Source: Anaerolineales bacterium
Lineage (GTDB): Bacteria > Chloroflexota > Anaerolineae > Anaerolineales > E44-bin32
Length of the DNA: 10,870 bases
Assembly: GCA_023250385.1 (NCBI GenBank)
Contig: JAHFAU010000055.1
Location: 1-10,870 of the forward strand
Reading direction: 5' to 3'
Part shown: in pieces, positions 1 through 6,656 of the stretch
Layout: each line of letters starts with the position of its first letter
Numbering within the stretch: position 1 is the first letter of the stretch
Made by a program: the position numbers and the translations under genes
The notes under the pieces: generated by a model
Told to the model about the DNA's origin: nothing
Seen by the model: only the letters and a program-made list of their open reading frames with translations
Databases searched by the model: none

Positions 1-74
1 TTCCCGTCGAGAACCGCGAAGAGCGAGAAGTGCTTGTGGGCATCACAACCGACCGTATAATCTGAATGGAACAT
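1..74 (-). CDS. IS110-family transposase (DEDD RuvC-like), N-terminal fragment
   Basis: Reading the minus strand from ATG at 74-72 gives 24 codons before the left edge, including VGCDAHKHFSLFAVLDG. This is the characteristic start of IS110-family transposases: a short beta strand with G-x-D-x-H-K, where the Asp (residue 11) is the first acidic residue of the RuvC-like DEDD catalytic domain. The family performs site-specific recombination of the element with no conventional inverted repeats, guided in characterised members by a bridge RNA. The start is well supported: AGGAGG lies 6 bases upstream on the minus strand (complement of 81-86), and no earlier in-frame start is evident. That SD is buried in a hairpin (76-132). 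The C-terminal Tnp_20 domain is outside the window, so it cannot be told whether the transposase is intact. Confidence 0.85.
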   Translation of the reverse strand, partial: MFHSDYTVGCDAHKHFSLFAVLDG

Positions 75-75
75 C

Positions 76-132
76 CTGCACCTCCTGTGCACTGACTAGG
101 ACTTCGACAATCCCAGTGTATGGGAGGTGCAG
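76..132 (-). promoter_or_regulatory. Long hairpin enclosing the transposase Shine-Dalgarno
   Basis: The arms are 76-94 (CTGCACCTCCTGTGCACTG) and 114-132 (CAGTGTATGGGAGGTGCAG), separated by a 19-base loop. Ten outer and five inner base pairs are perfect. Of the four between them, one is Watson-Crick and three are G-T in plus-strand sense, or A-C mismatches in the transposase-sense RNA. In transposase sense the 3' arm contains AGGAGG and ends one base before the ATG, so any transcript covering both arms would hide the ribosome binding site. A possible -10 (TACACT, complement of 115-120) lies in the 5' arm; a transcript starting in the loop from it would lack that arm and leave the site free. 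Analogous protection against read-through is known for IS10, IS50 and IS200. The structure is seen; its function is inferred. Confidence 0.65.
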
Positions 133-144
133 TGCTTTCATACA

Positions 145-1362
145 ATCAACTGGCTCAGCTACTTTTCCGGCCCGGCCTGGGAATGGGACCCGGCCACTCA
201 GCAGTTCTATCTGCACAGCTTTCTGAAGCAACAGCCGGACCTGAATTGGCGCAATCCGGAGGTGCGCCAGGCGATGCAGGCGGTGTTGCGGTTCTGGCTG
301 GACCGGGAGGTTGACGGCTTCCGAGTGGACGCAATCCTGCCGATTATCAAGGACAGCTTCTTCCGGGACGACCCGGTGCGGCTCGAGCCTCCCTTGGGCA
401 AGGATATGGGCCCCGCCGGCTGGCAGGATCGACGCTACAGCGCCGACCAGCCCGAAGTGCACGGGCTGCTGCGCGAATGGCGAGTGCTGCTCGACGGCTA
501 CGCCGGTGATCGGGTGATGGTGGGAGAGGTGTACACCATGGATACGGCGCTTGGCGCCGGCTATTACGGCCAGCACGACGAGCTTCACCTGGTGCTCAAC
601 TTCAGCCTGCTCAACTTGGCATGGGATGCGCGGCTGATTCGAGAGCATGTGGAGGGCTTCGAGGCCAGCCTCCCGCCGGGTGGACATTCAACCCTCGTTC
701 TGGGAAGCCACGACGAGCCGCGCCTGGCCTCCCGCCTGGGAGAGGCCCAGGCCAGGGTGGCGGCCATGCTGCTGCTCACCCTGCGCGGGGCCCCATTCAT
801 CTACTACGGCGACGAGATCGGCATGCTGGATGGGCCGATTCCAGCCCACCGGCGACGGGACCCGTGGCCGGAAAGTTCTGGACTGCCCTATCACTCCCGA
901 GATCCGGCGCGCACCCCCATGCAGTGGGACGCGACACCCGGAGCTGGCTTCACCCCGCCGAGGATGAGGCCGGACAGCCCTGAAACCTGGTTACCCATCC
1001 ACCCGGACTATCGAGAGCGCAACGTGCAGGCCCAGTTGCAGCAACCGCGGTCGGTGCTCAATCTCTACCGGAAGCTATTGAAGCTGCGCCGAACATCTCC
1101 TGCGCTGCGGGAGGGATCTTATCGCCCAGCAGCCGGGGCGCCGGACGACAGCTATGTCTATTACCGTACGCATGGCGATCAAACTTTGCTAGTCGCACTA
1201 AACTTCGGCGCAAAAGAACGGGTGCTGGCGTTGGCCGATCAACGGCCGGGTCGAGTCTTGCTCTCAACCTGGTTGGACCGGGAGGAGCACATCCTGCTCA
1301 GCGACTGCGGCTTGCGGGCCAACGAGGGGATCATCGTTCAACTGGAACCCGAACCGGGCTGA
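145..1362 (+). pseudogene. GH13 alpha-glucosidase / oligo-1,6-glucosidase-type gene, 5' end removed by IS110 insertion
   Basis: The remaining frame encodes most of a glycoside hydrolase family 13 enzyme of the alpha-glucosidase or trehalose-hydrolysing type. It contains the insertion-side sequence NWLSYFSGPAWEWD and PDLNWRNPEVR, then conserved region II GFRVDAI (nucleophile Asp, codon 328-330), region III VGEVYT (acid/base Glu, codon 526-528) and region IV LGSHDEPRL (transition-state Asp, codon 712-714), followed by the usual C-terminal beta domain. About 405 residues remain, against roughly 520-560 in the family. The missing N-terminal 125-140 residues include the first barrel strands and conserved region I (D-x-x-x-N-H). 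Going upstream, the frame hits stops at 106-108 and 58-60 inside the IS end. A GTG at 127 opens the frame, but it lies within the element and cannot restore the barrel. Exact substrate (maltose, isomaltose, sucrose or trehalose) cannot be told. The enzyme is almost certainly inactive from this copy. Confidence 0.85.
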
Positions 1363-1430
1363 CCCTCGCCCCATAACCGTTCCCTCGGGCCGCCGCTCGG
1401 CTCCGGGGTAGCCGCGATGGCGCTACGCTT

Positions 1431-2585
1431 TCAGGGGGTCGGCGTTACGGTCGCCAGAAACTCCCCCACCAGCCAGCCCTGCGATCCGTCTTCCTTTAAC
1501 ACCAGCCACCAGAACCCGGTGGCGCGCAAGTCCGGGCCGGCCAGCACCAGCAACTGCTCACCTTCCGCCACAAATCCGATCGGCGCGCCTTCCGGCGCAT
1601 CTCTCAGAATCGCACCCTGTTCACCGGTGCCGAGCACAATCGCCGAGGGCGGCGTGGAAGTGGCGGTTGGGGTGACCGTTGGCGTGGAGGTCGGAGTAGA
1701 GGTGGACGTGTTGGTCGGCGTTGGAGTGGCAGTGCCAGTCGAGGTCGGGGTCGTGGTTGCCGTGGGAGTAAGCGTGGGGGTCGGTGTTGGAGTCGGCAAT
1801 GCGGCCAGGACCGAGGTCCCGAGCCCGGCCGCCGACACCAACCCCAGCAGCCCGATCAAGCCGACCGCCGCGCCGAGCGACCGGCCTCCGCCGGTGAGCG
1901 GACGAAGCCCGAGGATCAGCATAGTGAGCAGGCCGGCGGCCACCGCCCAAGTCAGATGCAGCCCCAGCGACAGCAAGCCACCCCCCGTCAACTCAGGCGC
2001 CGCTTGGACAACTCCGGCGGCCGCTGCCCCGAGCGGAAGGAAAACTTCGTACGCCACCGCCACGCTTGCCAACCGATCGACATGTTCACGGTTGATCAGG
2101 CTGGCAGCCATCCTGACTGCCCCAACAACGGCCAAGCCAAAGTCAAGCAGGTTCAGTTCGCTGTGGGCGTAGGGCAGGAGCGGGTCAGAGTTGCCTGCCG
2201 TCGCAAGACTGAAGCTTGCGACTGCCCCCATCCCGGCCAGAGCGAGGCCCAGGGCAAGCGCCGCCAGCATGCGGAGAAAGAAGCGAGGCGACCCGGAGAC
2301 CGCCGCCAGCGAGAGTCCGGCCAGCGGCCCCAGCCGGGGCGCGAGCAATGCGCCGGCCACCAGCAGCGCTTGCTGGTCGAGTCGGAAGCCCAATCCGATG
2401 AGCGTGCCCGACACCAACGCCCAGACGAAATAACCCGCACCCGGTGTGACTGCAGCTGCCAGGACGTCCAGATAGGCCTCGCGCTCGTCGGCCTGCAGTT
2501 GGCTCAGCCGCCGGCCGGCCCGCCTCCGGCGTGCTCTGCTGACTTGATCCGGCCCGCTGATGGGCTCCGAAGTGTGATTTCGCAT
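1431..2585 (-). CDS. DUF389-like multi-pass membrane protein with Thr-Pro stalk and C-terminal SH3-like domain
   Basis: The 384-residue protein has three parts. Residues 1-45 are basic and probably cytoplasmic. Residues about 46-262 form a multi-helix membrane region resembling DUF389: LLVAGALLAPRLGPLAGLSLA matches the family's ALLIAPLMGP-type motif, followed by LNLLDFGLAVVGAVRMAASL. Residues 264-313 are a low-complexity Thr/Pro/Ser linker. Residues about 314-380 look like a bacterial SH3 (SH3b) domain, with ILRDAPEG at its start and the terminal GSQGWLVGEFL motif. DUF389 proteins have no firm general function. The SH3b domain suggests binding of a peptide or wall-like polymer outside the cell, but this is inference. 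The ATG at 2585 has no strong SD. It is expressed from its own promoter opposite the tRNA-Val promoter and converges on the broken glucosidase gene. The domain calls are by eye; the DUF389 assignment is the least certain. Confidence 0.72.
   Translation of the reverse strand: MRNHTSEPISGPDQVSRARRRRAGRRLSQLQADEREAYLDVLAAAVTPGAGYFVWALVSGTLIGLGFRLDQQALLVAGALLAPRLGPLAGLSLAAVSGSPRFFLRMLAALALGLALAGMGAVASFSLATAGNSDPLLPYAHSELNLLDFGLAVVGAVRMAASLINREHVDRLASVAVAYEVFLPLGAAAAGVVQAAPELTGGGLLSLGLHLTWAVAAGLLTMLILGLRPLTGGGRSLGAAVGLIGLLGLVSAAGLGTSVLAALPTPTPTPTLTPTATTTPTSTGTATPTPTNTSTSTPTSTPTVTPTATSTPPSAIVLGTGEQGAILRDAPEGAPIGFVAEGEQLLVLAGPDLRATGFWWLVLKEDGSQGWLVGEFLATVTPTP
1647..1796 (-). repeat. Degenerate Thr-Pro codon repeat tract
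   Basis: About 50 codons encode runs of Thr-Pro, Thr-Ala and Thr-Ser in the membrane-to-SH3 linker of the DUF389-like protein. On the plus strand this appears as GGTGTTGGAGTCGG-like units. Codons vary (ACC, ACT, ACG with CCG, CCA, CCC), so the tract is kept at protein level and is not a recent simple-sequence expansion. Such stalks commonly join a membrane or export segment to an extracytoplasmic domain in Chloroflexota. Confidence 0.8.
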
Positions 2586-2640
2586 CGAGGTCCGAGATGG
2601 AGGAGGTGTCGATCAATGCTCCCGGCTGGGGAGCCGGCGC

Positions 2641-2650
2641 ATTATAGCAT
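2641..2650 (-). promoter_or_regulatory. Extended -10 promoter for the DUF389-like gene
   Basis: Complement of 2641-2649 reads TGCTATAAT: a perfect TATAAT (2646-2641) with the extended -10 TG one base upstream. Transcription would start near 2634, leaving a leader of about 50 bases before the ATG at 2585. No convincing -35 box is seen, as is usual for extended -10 promoters. Confidence 0.6.
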
Positions 2651-2667
2651 CCGGCCGTCTCGGCCCC

Positions 2668-2676
2668 TGCTATAAT
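2668..2676 (+). promoter_or_regulatory. Extended -10 promoter for tRNA-Val
   Basis: TGCTATAAT contains a perfect -10 hexamer (2671-2676) with an extended -10 TG. The start site would fall about 7 bases downstream, near 2683, only about four bases ahead of the mature tRNA 5' end. There is no clear -35. It is the exact inverted copy of the TGCTATAAT at 2641-2649 on the other strand. Confidence 0.65.
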
Positions 2677-2686
2677 CCAGCTCGGC

Positions 2687-2760
<74 letters not shown>

Positions 2761-2765
2761 CCTGA

Positions 2766-2785
2766 AGCCTCATCCCCTGGAGGCT
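2766..2785 (+). promoter_or_regulatory. Small hairpin overlapping the SD between tRNA-Val and the Memo-like gene
   Basis: AGCCTC (2766-2771) and GAGGCT (2780-2785) pair perfectly around an 8-base loop. The right arm includes most of GGAGG (2779-2783), the only SD-like sequence before the ATG at 2796, at a rather long spacing of 12 bases. There is no T-run after it, so it is not a normal intrinsic terminator. It could be a 3' processing signal for the tRNA or a weak translational control; this is inference. Confidence 0.35.
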
Positions 2786-2795
2786 CTCCCCAGCG

Positions 2796-3671
2796 ATGCA
2801 GCTGGATCGAAAGCAACTCCGCGACGATATCCACCGCCTGTATCGGGCGGAGCATGAGGCGCTTGGCGAAGCAGGCACCCTGGAACTGCTCGACCAGGCC
2901 CGGGCCTGGGACCTGTCGGCGACCCTGGCAGCCGATGGGGTAGTCGTCTTTCCGCACGCCGGGGTAGCCGACTGCGGGCACCAAATCGCCGCCGCGGTGC
3001 ATGCCTGCCTCGACTCCGGCGCCGACCGGGTGATCGCAGTCAGTGTGCTGCATGCCTTCACGGATGAGATGGAGGCGGCTCGCATCCGAGTCGCGAATGG
3101 GGGTGATCCCAGCCGTGAAGAGTTCTGGGGCATTCAAGGCCCCGGGATCACGGGCCGCGCCGAGTGGCTGAACGATCACGCCCTGTACAGCTTCCGCCAT
3201 TTCTGGAAAGCCGAGACCCGGCGGCGCGGGATCTCTGGCCCGAAGGTGATCGAGCGCTATCCCTACTTGGCCGGCGGGAAGCCCGAGCGGCTACCTGGGA
3301 TCGATGAGCTGGCCCGGGAGGCGGAAGGCGCTGCCCTGGTCTCGACCGTGGATCCGTTCCATCATGGAATCGGATACGGCGATGCGCCTGAAGAATCGCT
3401 GCACCCCCAGGAGGGGGGCCTCGAGCTGGCGCGCCAGGTAATCGGGGATGGAATGGGGCTGTTGGCGAAAGGAGACTACTGGGGATACAACCAGCACTGC
3501 GTGTCGGCCAAGAGTGATGGGCGCGACGCGGGCCAAGTTTTCCGCTATCTGCGCGGTCCGATGCAGGGGAAGATTCTCGACCTGAGCTTCACCGACGCAA
3601 CCGATTTGTATGCCTCCCCTCCACCCACCTGGGTCGCCGCTGCCTTGTTCGAGTGGCAGTTAACTCGCTAA
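2796..3671 (+). CDS. Memo-like / class III extradiol dioxygenase-fold protein (divergent)
   Basis: The protein has 291 residues, close to the usual Memo length of about 300. It shows a diluted Memo (AmmeMemoRadiSam B) pattern. VVVFPHAG (His54) matches the PHAG motif. VIAVSVLHAF (His86) sits where Memo has its LGPSHH histidine. DHALYSFRHFW (127-137) resembles the HSLEV segment, and LVSTVDPFHHGIGYGD (His189/His190) matches the SSDFSHYG motif. Memo proteins share the fold of class III non-haem iron dioxygenases and bind metal through such histidines. Whether this member is an enzyme or a metal-binding protein is unknown. It is soluble, with no signal peptide or membrane helix. The ATG at 2796 follows GGAGG at 12 bases, partly hidden by a hairpin. 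It stands alone between tRNA-Val and a convergent regulator, without the radical-SAM or AMMECR1 partner. The family call is by motif only. Confidence 0.6.
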   Translation: MQLDRKQLRDDIHRLYRAEHEALGEAGTLELLDQARAWDLSATLAADGVVVFPHAGVADCGHQIAAAVHACLDSGADRVIAVSVLHAFTDEMEAARIRVANGGDPSREEFWGIQGPGITGRAEWLNDHALYSFRHFWKAETRRRGISGPKVIERYPYLAGGKPERLPGIDELAREAEGAALVSTVDPFHHGIGYGDAPEESLHPQEGGLELARQVIGDGMGLLAKGDYWGYNQHCVSAKSDGRDAGQVFRYLRGPMQGKILDLSFTDATDLYASPPPTWVAAALFEWQLTR

Positions 3672-3702
3672 CTCACAGCCGACCTTTCCCCGCGGCTCCC
3701 GC

Positions 3703-6552
3703 TTACCACTCCACCAGCTTCCAGATCTCTGGCTCGAATTGATTCTTTTCGATCCCCACCTCAGCAAACAACTCGGCCGACCGCCGAAGGTGTTCGCGTG
3801 CCTGCTGCTCCTGCCCTGCCCGATGCAGCAAATCAGCAAGGTTGCTTTGCAGGGCAGCCGAGCGGTGACGATCACGCACTGATTCGCTGAGTTCGATCGC
3901 TTGCCGAGCCGTTGCAATGGCTTGTTCGAGTTGCTCCGCGTCGGCCAAGGCAAGTGATAGATTGTTAAGCGCCGCAGCCTGCGCGCTCCGATCGTCGACC
4001 GAGACCCCATATTCCAAGCTGTAGTGCAAATGCTCCCGGGCAGCCAACGGATCTCCCCGAGACCGGGCGAAGATTCCCATGATGTTGTGGCATTGCGCCA
4101 GAGCCCGAGCATCGCCTGCCCGTTCTGCTTCGGCTAAGGCCTCCTGAATCAACTGTTGTGCCTGCTCTCGCCGGCCTCGGCGGTGCAGGCTCAGGCTCCA
4201 GTCGGCAAGAATCGGGGGCCGTTGGCTTCCGGCGGCGGCCTGCAATCCGGCCGAGAAGTGTGATTCCGCCCGCTCCCATCTTCCCCAGCGATCGTAAACT
4301 CCCCCCAGCCTATGCTCCAGGCGAGCAATTGCGCCATTCGCCGCGTAGGCGAGCGCGGCTTCATAATGCTGGACTGACCCACTGTAGTCACCGATAAGCG
4401 TCAGCAGATCTCCGATTGCTTCGTGCAGCCGGCCGACATCGGGATATCCCAAGGCCAACCCGCTGCGGTAGTGTACGAGCGCCTGCTCATTGGCATAGAG
4501 GCCGCGGGCATGGTCACCCGCCCGCACGTAGAATTCGGCCGCTTCCAGCTCCTGGCCGGCCAGTTCGTGGTGCCGCGCGATCCGGGCCGCCATCGCTCCC
4601 TGCGGTCTTCCCCGCTCAAGGGCCTTGGCCACCCGTCCGTGGAGCAAGCGCTGTCTGGCCTGAGTCGTCTCGGCCAGCGCGGCCTCCCGCAGTTTCTCAT
4701 GAGTGAAGTCATACGACGGACCCAGCGGCGCGCGTTGCTCGCGGTATTCCCGGATCAGACCGGTCGCCAGCAGCTCTTCGAGACCGGCGACAGTCTCTTC
4801 CGGGGTCCGACCACTGACCGACCGTAGCGTTTCGTACTCGAAGGAGCGGCCGATGACTGCCGCGGCCCCCAAGAGCTGCCGACAGCTGCTGGAGATCCTT
4901 GTCAGTCGCTCCGCGAGGATCTGGCGGATCGAGGCCGGGACGCTCCACTCAGGCTCGGTTCCCTCTCGCTCCCTCGCTCGCAGGTATTCCGCGATAAATA
5001 GCGGAAGCCCCTCCGTCTCTTCGTAGAGTCTCCGGCCGCTGGCAGGAGAGCCAGTCAAGCCGGTCCGCCGCACCAACTCGATCACTTGCGACTCGCTCAA
5101 TCGCCCGAGCCGAGTGATTCCGAACGAGGCGGACGGAAGAGTCGCGACCCACTTCTGCAGCCTTTGTTGGTTTAAGGCGGAGTCACTTCGCCAGCCTGCC
5201 AGCAGCATGAACGGCTGCTCTGGACCGCGTCGCAACAAGTAGGCCAGGAGTTCAAGGGTCGCCTCGTCTGCCCACTGCAGGTCGTCCAAGAACACGACCC
5301 CTGAGGGTCGGCTTTTCGCCAAAGTCCCCAAGAGCCATACCAGCCCATCCAAGAACCGGTCGTGGCCCGCGGCACCTTGGGCCTGACTGGCGTGAGGAAG
5401 ATCAGGGATCAGCTCGTATATTTCCGGCAGCAACCGGGCGGCTTCGGCCAGCCAAACCGACGACAGACCAGCCAGCCCTCGAAACCCCTCCCCTTTCCCG
5501 ATCTCGCCGCGCAATGCATCGATCCAGGGTCGGAAAGCAAAAGTGGTTTCCCCTTCGTAACATCGTGCCTGGAGAACCTTCGCGCCCAGCTCTAAGACAC
5601 TCCTCAAGAATTCCTCGGCCAGCCGGGACTTTCCAACTCCAGCCTCGCCGGCCACGATCATCAGCTTGCAGCTTCGCTCGACCGTTCGGTACCAGACCTG
5701 GATTTCGCGCAGTTCGGGTTCCCGCCCCACGAGTGGTGTCGGACCCGGTTCGGCGGCACCCACGGTGGGAACCTGCCTGAGTACCGGCTCGGTTAACTCG
5801 CCGGCCCGGATGCGTTCATAGAGGTCGACCGTCTCTTCTAAGGGCGGTCCACCCAGTTCAGCTTGCAGCACTCGAACGCAGTCCCGATACTGTTTCAATG
5901 CCAGCTCGCGCCGGCCCAGGCTGACATAGAGCCTCATGAGTTGCCGGTGGGCGGTCTCGTTCAACGAATCCAGCCCAAGCAGGCGATCGGCCGCCTCGAG
6001 CGCCTGCTCAAAATTGCCTGCCGATTGATGGGCCGCCGATAGGCGCTGCAGCGCCTCTGTGCACTTTCTCAGGAGCGTTTGCTCGGTAAGGTACTGCCAC
6101 TCGTCGAACTGGGGACTGTCCGGCAGAGTGAAGCCTGCCATGAAGTTGCCCCGGTAGAGCTCCAGTGCTTGACTGAGCGGCTCAATACACCGGCCGCAAG
6201 CCTCGCTGGCCAGATGGCCGTGGCCGAGAGTGCTCTCGAGCAGCTGGGCGAAAGCCTGGGTGTCCAACCAGGCCGGCTCCACCGCCAGCTGATCCCGGCT
6301 GATCTCCAGCCATTCTCCGTTCAGAGCCTTGCGCAGTGATGAAAGGGTTCTGCGCAGAGCGGCCTTTGCATGGGCAGAGTCACTCTCCGGCCAGAACATC
6401 GCGGCCAGGCTCTCGCGGCGGTGCGCCTGCCCCGTGACTGCCAAGTAGATCAACAGAGCGGTCGCCTTGCGAGTGTCGACCACCAGAGCTGAACCGTCCA
6501 GCTCCACCCTGGGAGGTCCCAGGAGCAAAAGCCTCAATTCCCGCTTCGCCAC
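3703..6552 (-). CDS. SARP/BTAD-type AAA ATPase transcriptional regulator with TPR repeats
   Basis: The 949-residue protein has the AfsR/SARP-like order of domains. Residues about 1-95 are a winged helix (RKATALLIYLAVTGQAHRRE, then a RRTLSSLRKAL recognition region). Residues about 98-250 are the bacterial transcriptional activation (BTAD) domain, all-helical and TPR-like, ending in LYERIRAGEL. The STAND-type ATPase follows, with LVGREPEL at 274-281, Walker A GEAGVGKS at 302-309 and Walker B VVFLDDLQWAD at 419-429. Residues about 640-949 are TPR repeats, for example YANEQALVHYRSGLALGY and the family of ALAQCHNIMGIFARSRGD-type units. There is no C-terminal LuxR helix-turn-helix, so DNA binding rests on the N-terminal wing. 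Such proteins switch on nearby operons when a ligand or partner releases the ATPase; the ligand is unknown. The GTG at 6552 is the only workable start, since an in-frame TAG lies four codons upstream. It diverges from the membrane/cytochrome cluster, its likeliest target. Confidence 0.88.
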   Translation of the reverse strand: MAKRELRLLLLGPPRVELDGSALVVDTRKATALLIYLAVTGQAHRRESLAAMFWPESDSAHAKAALRRTLSSLRKALNGEWLEISRDQLAVEPAWLDTQAFAQLLESTLGHGHLASEACGRCIEPLSQALELYRGNFMAGFTLPDSPQFDEWQYLTEQTLLRKCTEALQRLSAAHQSAGNFEQALEAADRLLGLDSLNETAHRQLMRLYVSLGRRELALKQYRDCVRVLQAELGGPPLEETVDLYERIRAGELTEPVLRQVPTVGAAEPGPTPLVGREPELREIQVWYRTVERSCKLMIVAGEAGVGKSRLAEEFLRSVLELGAKVLQARCYEGETTFAFRPWIDALRGEIGKGEGFRGLAGLSSVWLAEAARLLPEIYELIPDLPHASQAQGAAGHDRFLDGLVWLLGTLAKSRPSGVVFLDDLQWADEATLELLAYLLRRGPEQPFMLLAGWRSDSALNQQRLQKWVATLPSASFGITRLGRLSESQVIELVRRTGLTGSPASGRRLYEETEGLPLFIAEYLRAREREGTEPEWSVPASIRQILAERLTRISSSCRQLLGAAAVIGRSFEYETLRSVSGRTPEETVAGLEELLATGLIREYREQRAPLGPSYDFTHEKLREAALAETTQARQRLLHGRVAKALERGRPQGAMAARIARHHELAGQELEAAEFYVRAGDHARGLYANEQALVHYRSGLALGYPDVGRLHEAIGDLLTLIGDYSGSVQHYEAALAYAANGAIARLEHRLGGVYDRWGRWERAESHFSAGLQAAAGSQRPPILADWSLSLHRRGRREQAQQLIQEALAEAERAGDARALAQCHNIMGIFARSRGDPLAAREHLHYSLEYGVSVDDRSAQAAALNNLSLALADAEQLEQAIATARQAIELSESVRDRHRSAALQSNLADLLHRAGQEQQAREHLRRSAELFAEVGIEKNQFEPEIWKLVEW

Positions 6553-6558
6553 AAGTGG

Positions 6559-6564
6559 ATTCTA
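6559..6564 (-). promoter_or_regulatory. Candidate -10 for a leaderless regulator transcript
   Basis: The complement reads TAGAAT, five of six matches to TATAAT, and ends six bases before the GTG start at 6552. Transcription would begin at or next to the start codon, giving a leaderless mRNA. This explains why no SD is visible before the GTG. No good -35 is seen, so the call is tentative. Confidence 0.4.
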
Positions 6565-6656
6565 AGGCCATTCCGCTACGAAATAGTAAGCGATCAGATA
6601 TCCGTAACGTTTCTTGGACGTTCGGCCCTTAAGCTGGGCAGTACGAGAGGGAATTG

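Larger units (their letters stand above)
1..145 (-). mobile_element. IS110-family insertion sequence, left (transposase-5') end, partial
   Basis: The minus strand carries the start of an IS110-family transposase (74 to 3), preceded by about 70 bases of non-coding element end. The right limit is set by where GH13 protein homology resumes: Asn-Trp-Leu-Ser at 148-159 matches the family's usual NNWLS motif, while the codons before it do not. The junction is therefore near 142-147, uncertain by a few bases. IS110 elements generally lack conventional terminal inverted repeats and make little or no target duplication, which agrees with seeing none here. Only this end is in the window; the rest of the element, and presumably the N-terminal half of the interrupted gene, lie to the left. 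The roughly 70-base 5' non-coding stretch is too short for a typical bridge RNA of about 150-250 nt, so that RNA, if present, is probably at the unseen end (the IS1111-type layout). That last step is inference. Confidence 0.75.

Noticed and set aside
43..687. Minus-strand open frame of 214 codons across the IS end and glucosidase
   Set aside because: It is antisense to a clear GH13 frame, shows no recognisable domain and exists because GC-rich coding DNA leaves few stops on the opposite strand.
127..1362. GTG at 127 as a genuine start for a shorter, complete glycosidase
   Set aside because: The codons from 127 to about 144 belong to the IS110 end, and the product would lack the first strands of the barrel and conserved region I, so this is a gene remnant.
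1363..1430. Bidirectional terminator between the glucosidase remnant and the DUF389-like gene
   Set aside because: GTAGC/GCTAC (1409-1413 with 1422-1426) can pair, but the stem is only five bases and no T-run follows on either strand.
1647..1796. CRISPR-like or tandem non-coding repeat
   Set aside because: The units are short, degenerate and keep a protein reading frame encoding Thr-Pro pairs; there are no spacers.
1417..2172. Plus-strand frame rich in Val-Gly repeats (VGVGVGV)
   Set aside because: It is the mirror of the Thr-Pro tract on the minus strand, where the membrane and SH3-like domains make sense.
3672..3702. Terminator between the convergent Memo-like and regulator genes
   Set aside because: AGCCG/CGGCT (3677-3681 with 3693-3697) gives a five-base stem with an 11-base loop and no T-run; too weak to call.
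6614..6642. Sigma-70 promoter for the four-helix cluster (TTGGAC at 6614-6619)
   Set aside because: No acceptable -10 box lies 16-18 bases downstream, so the promoter for the cluster could not be placed.
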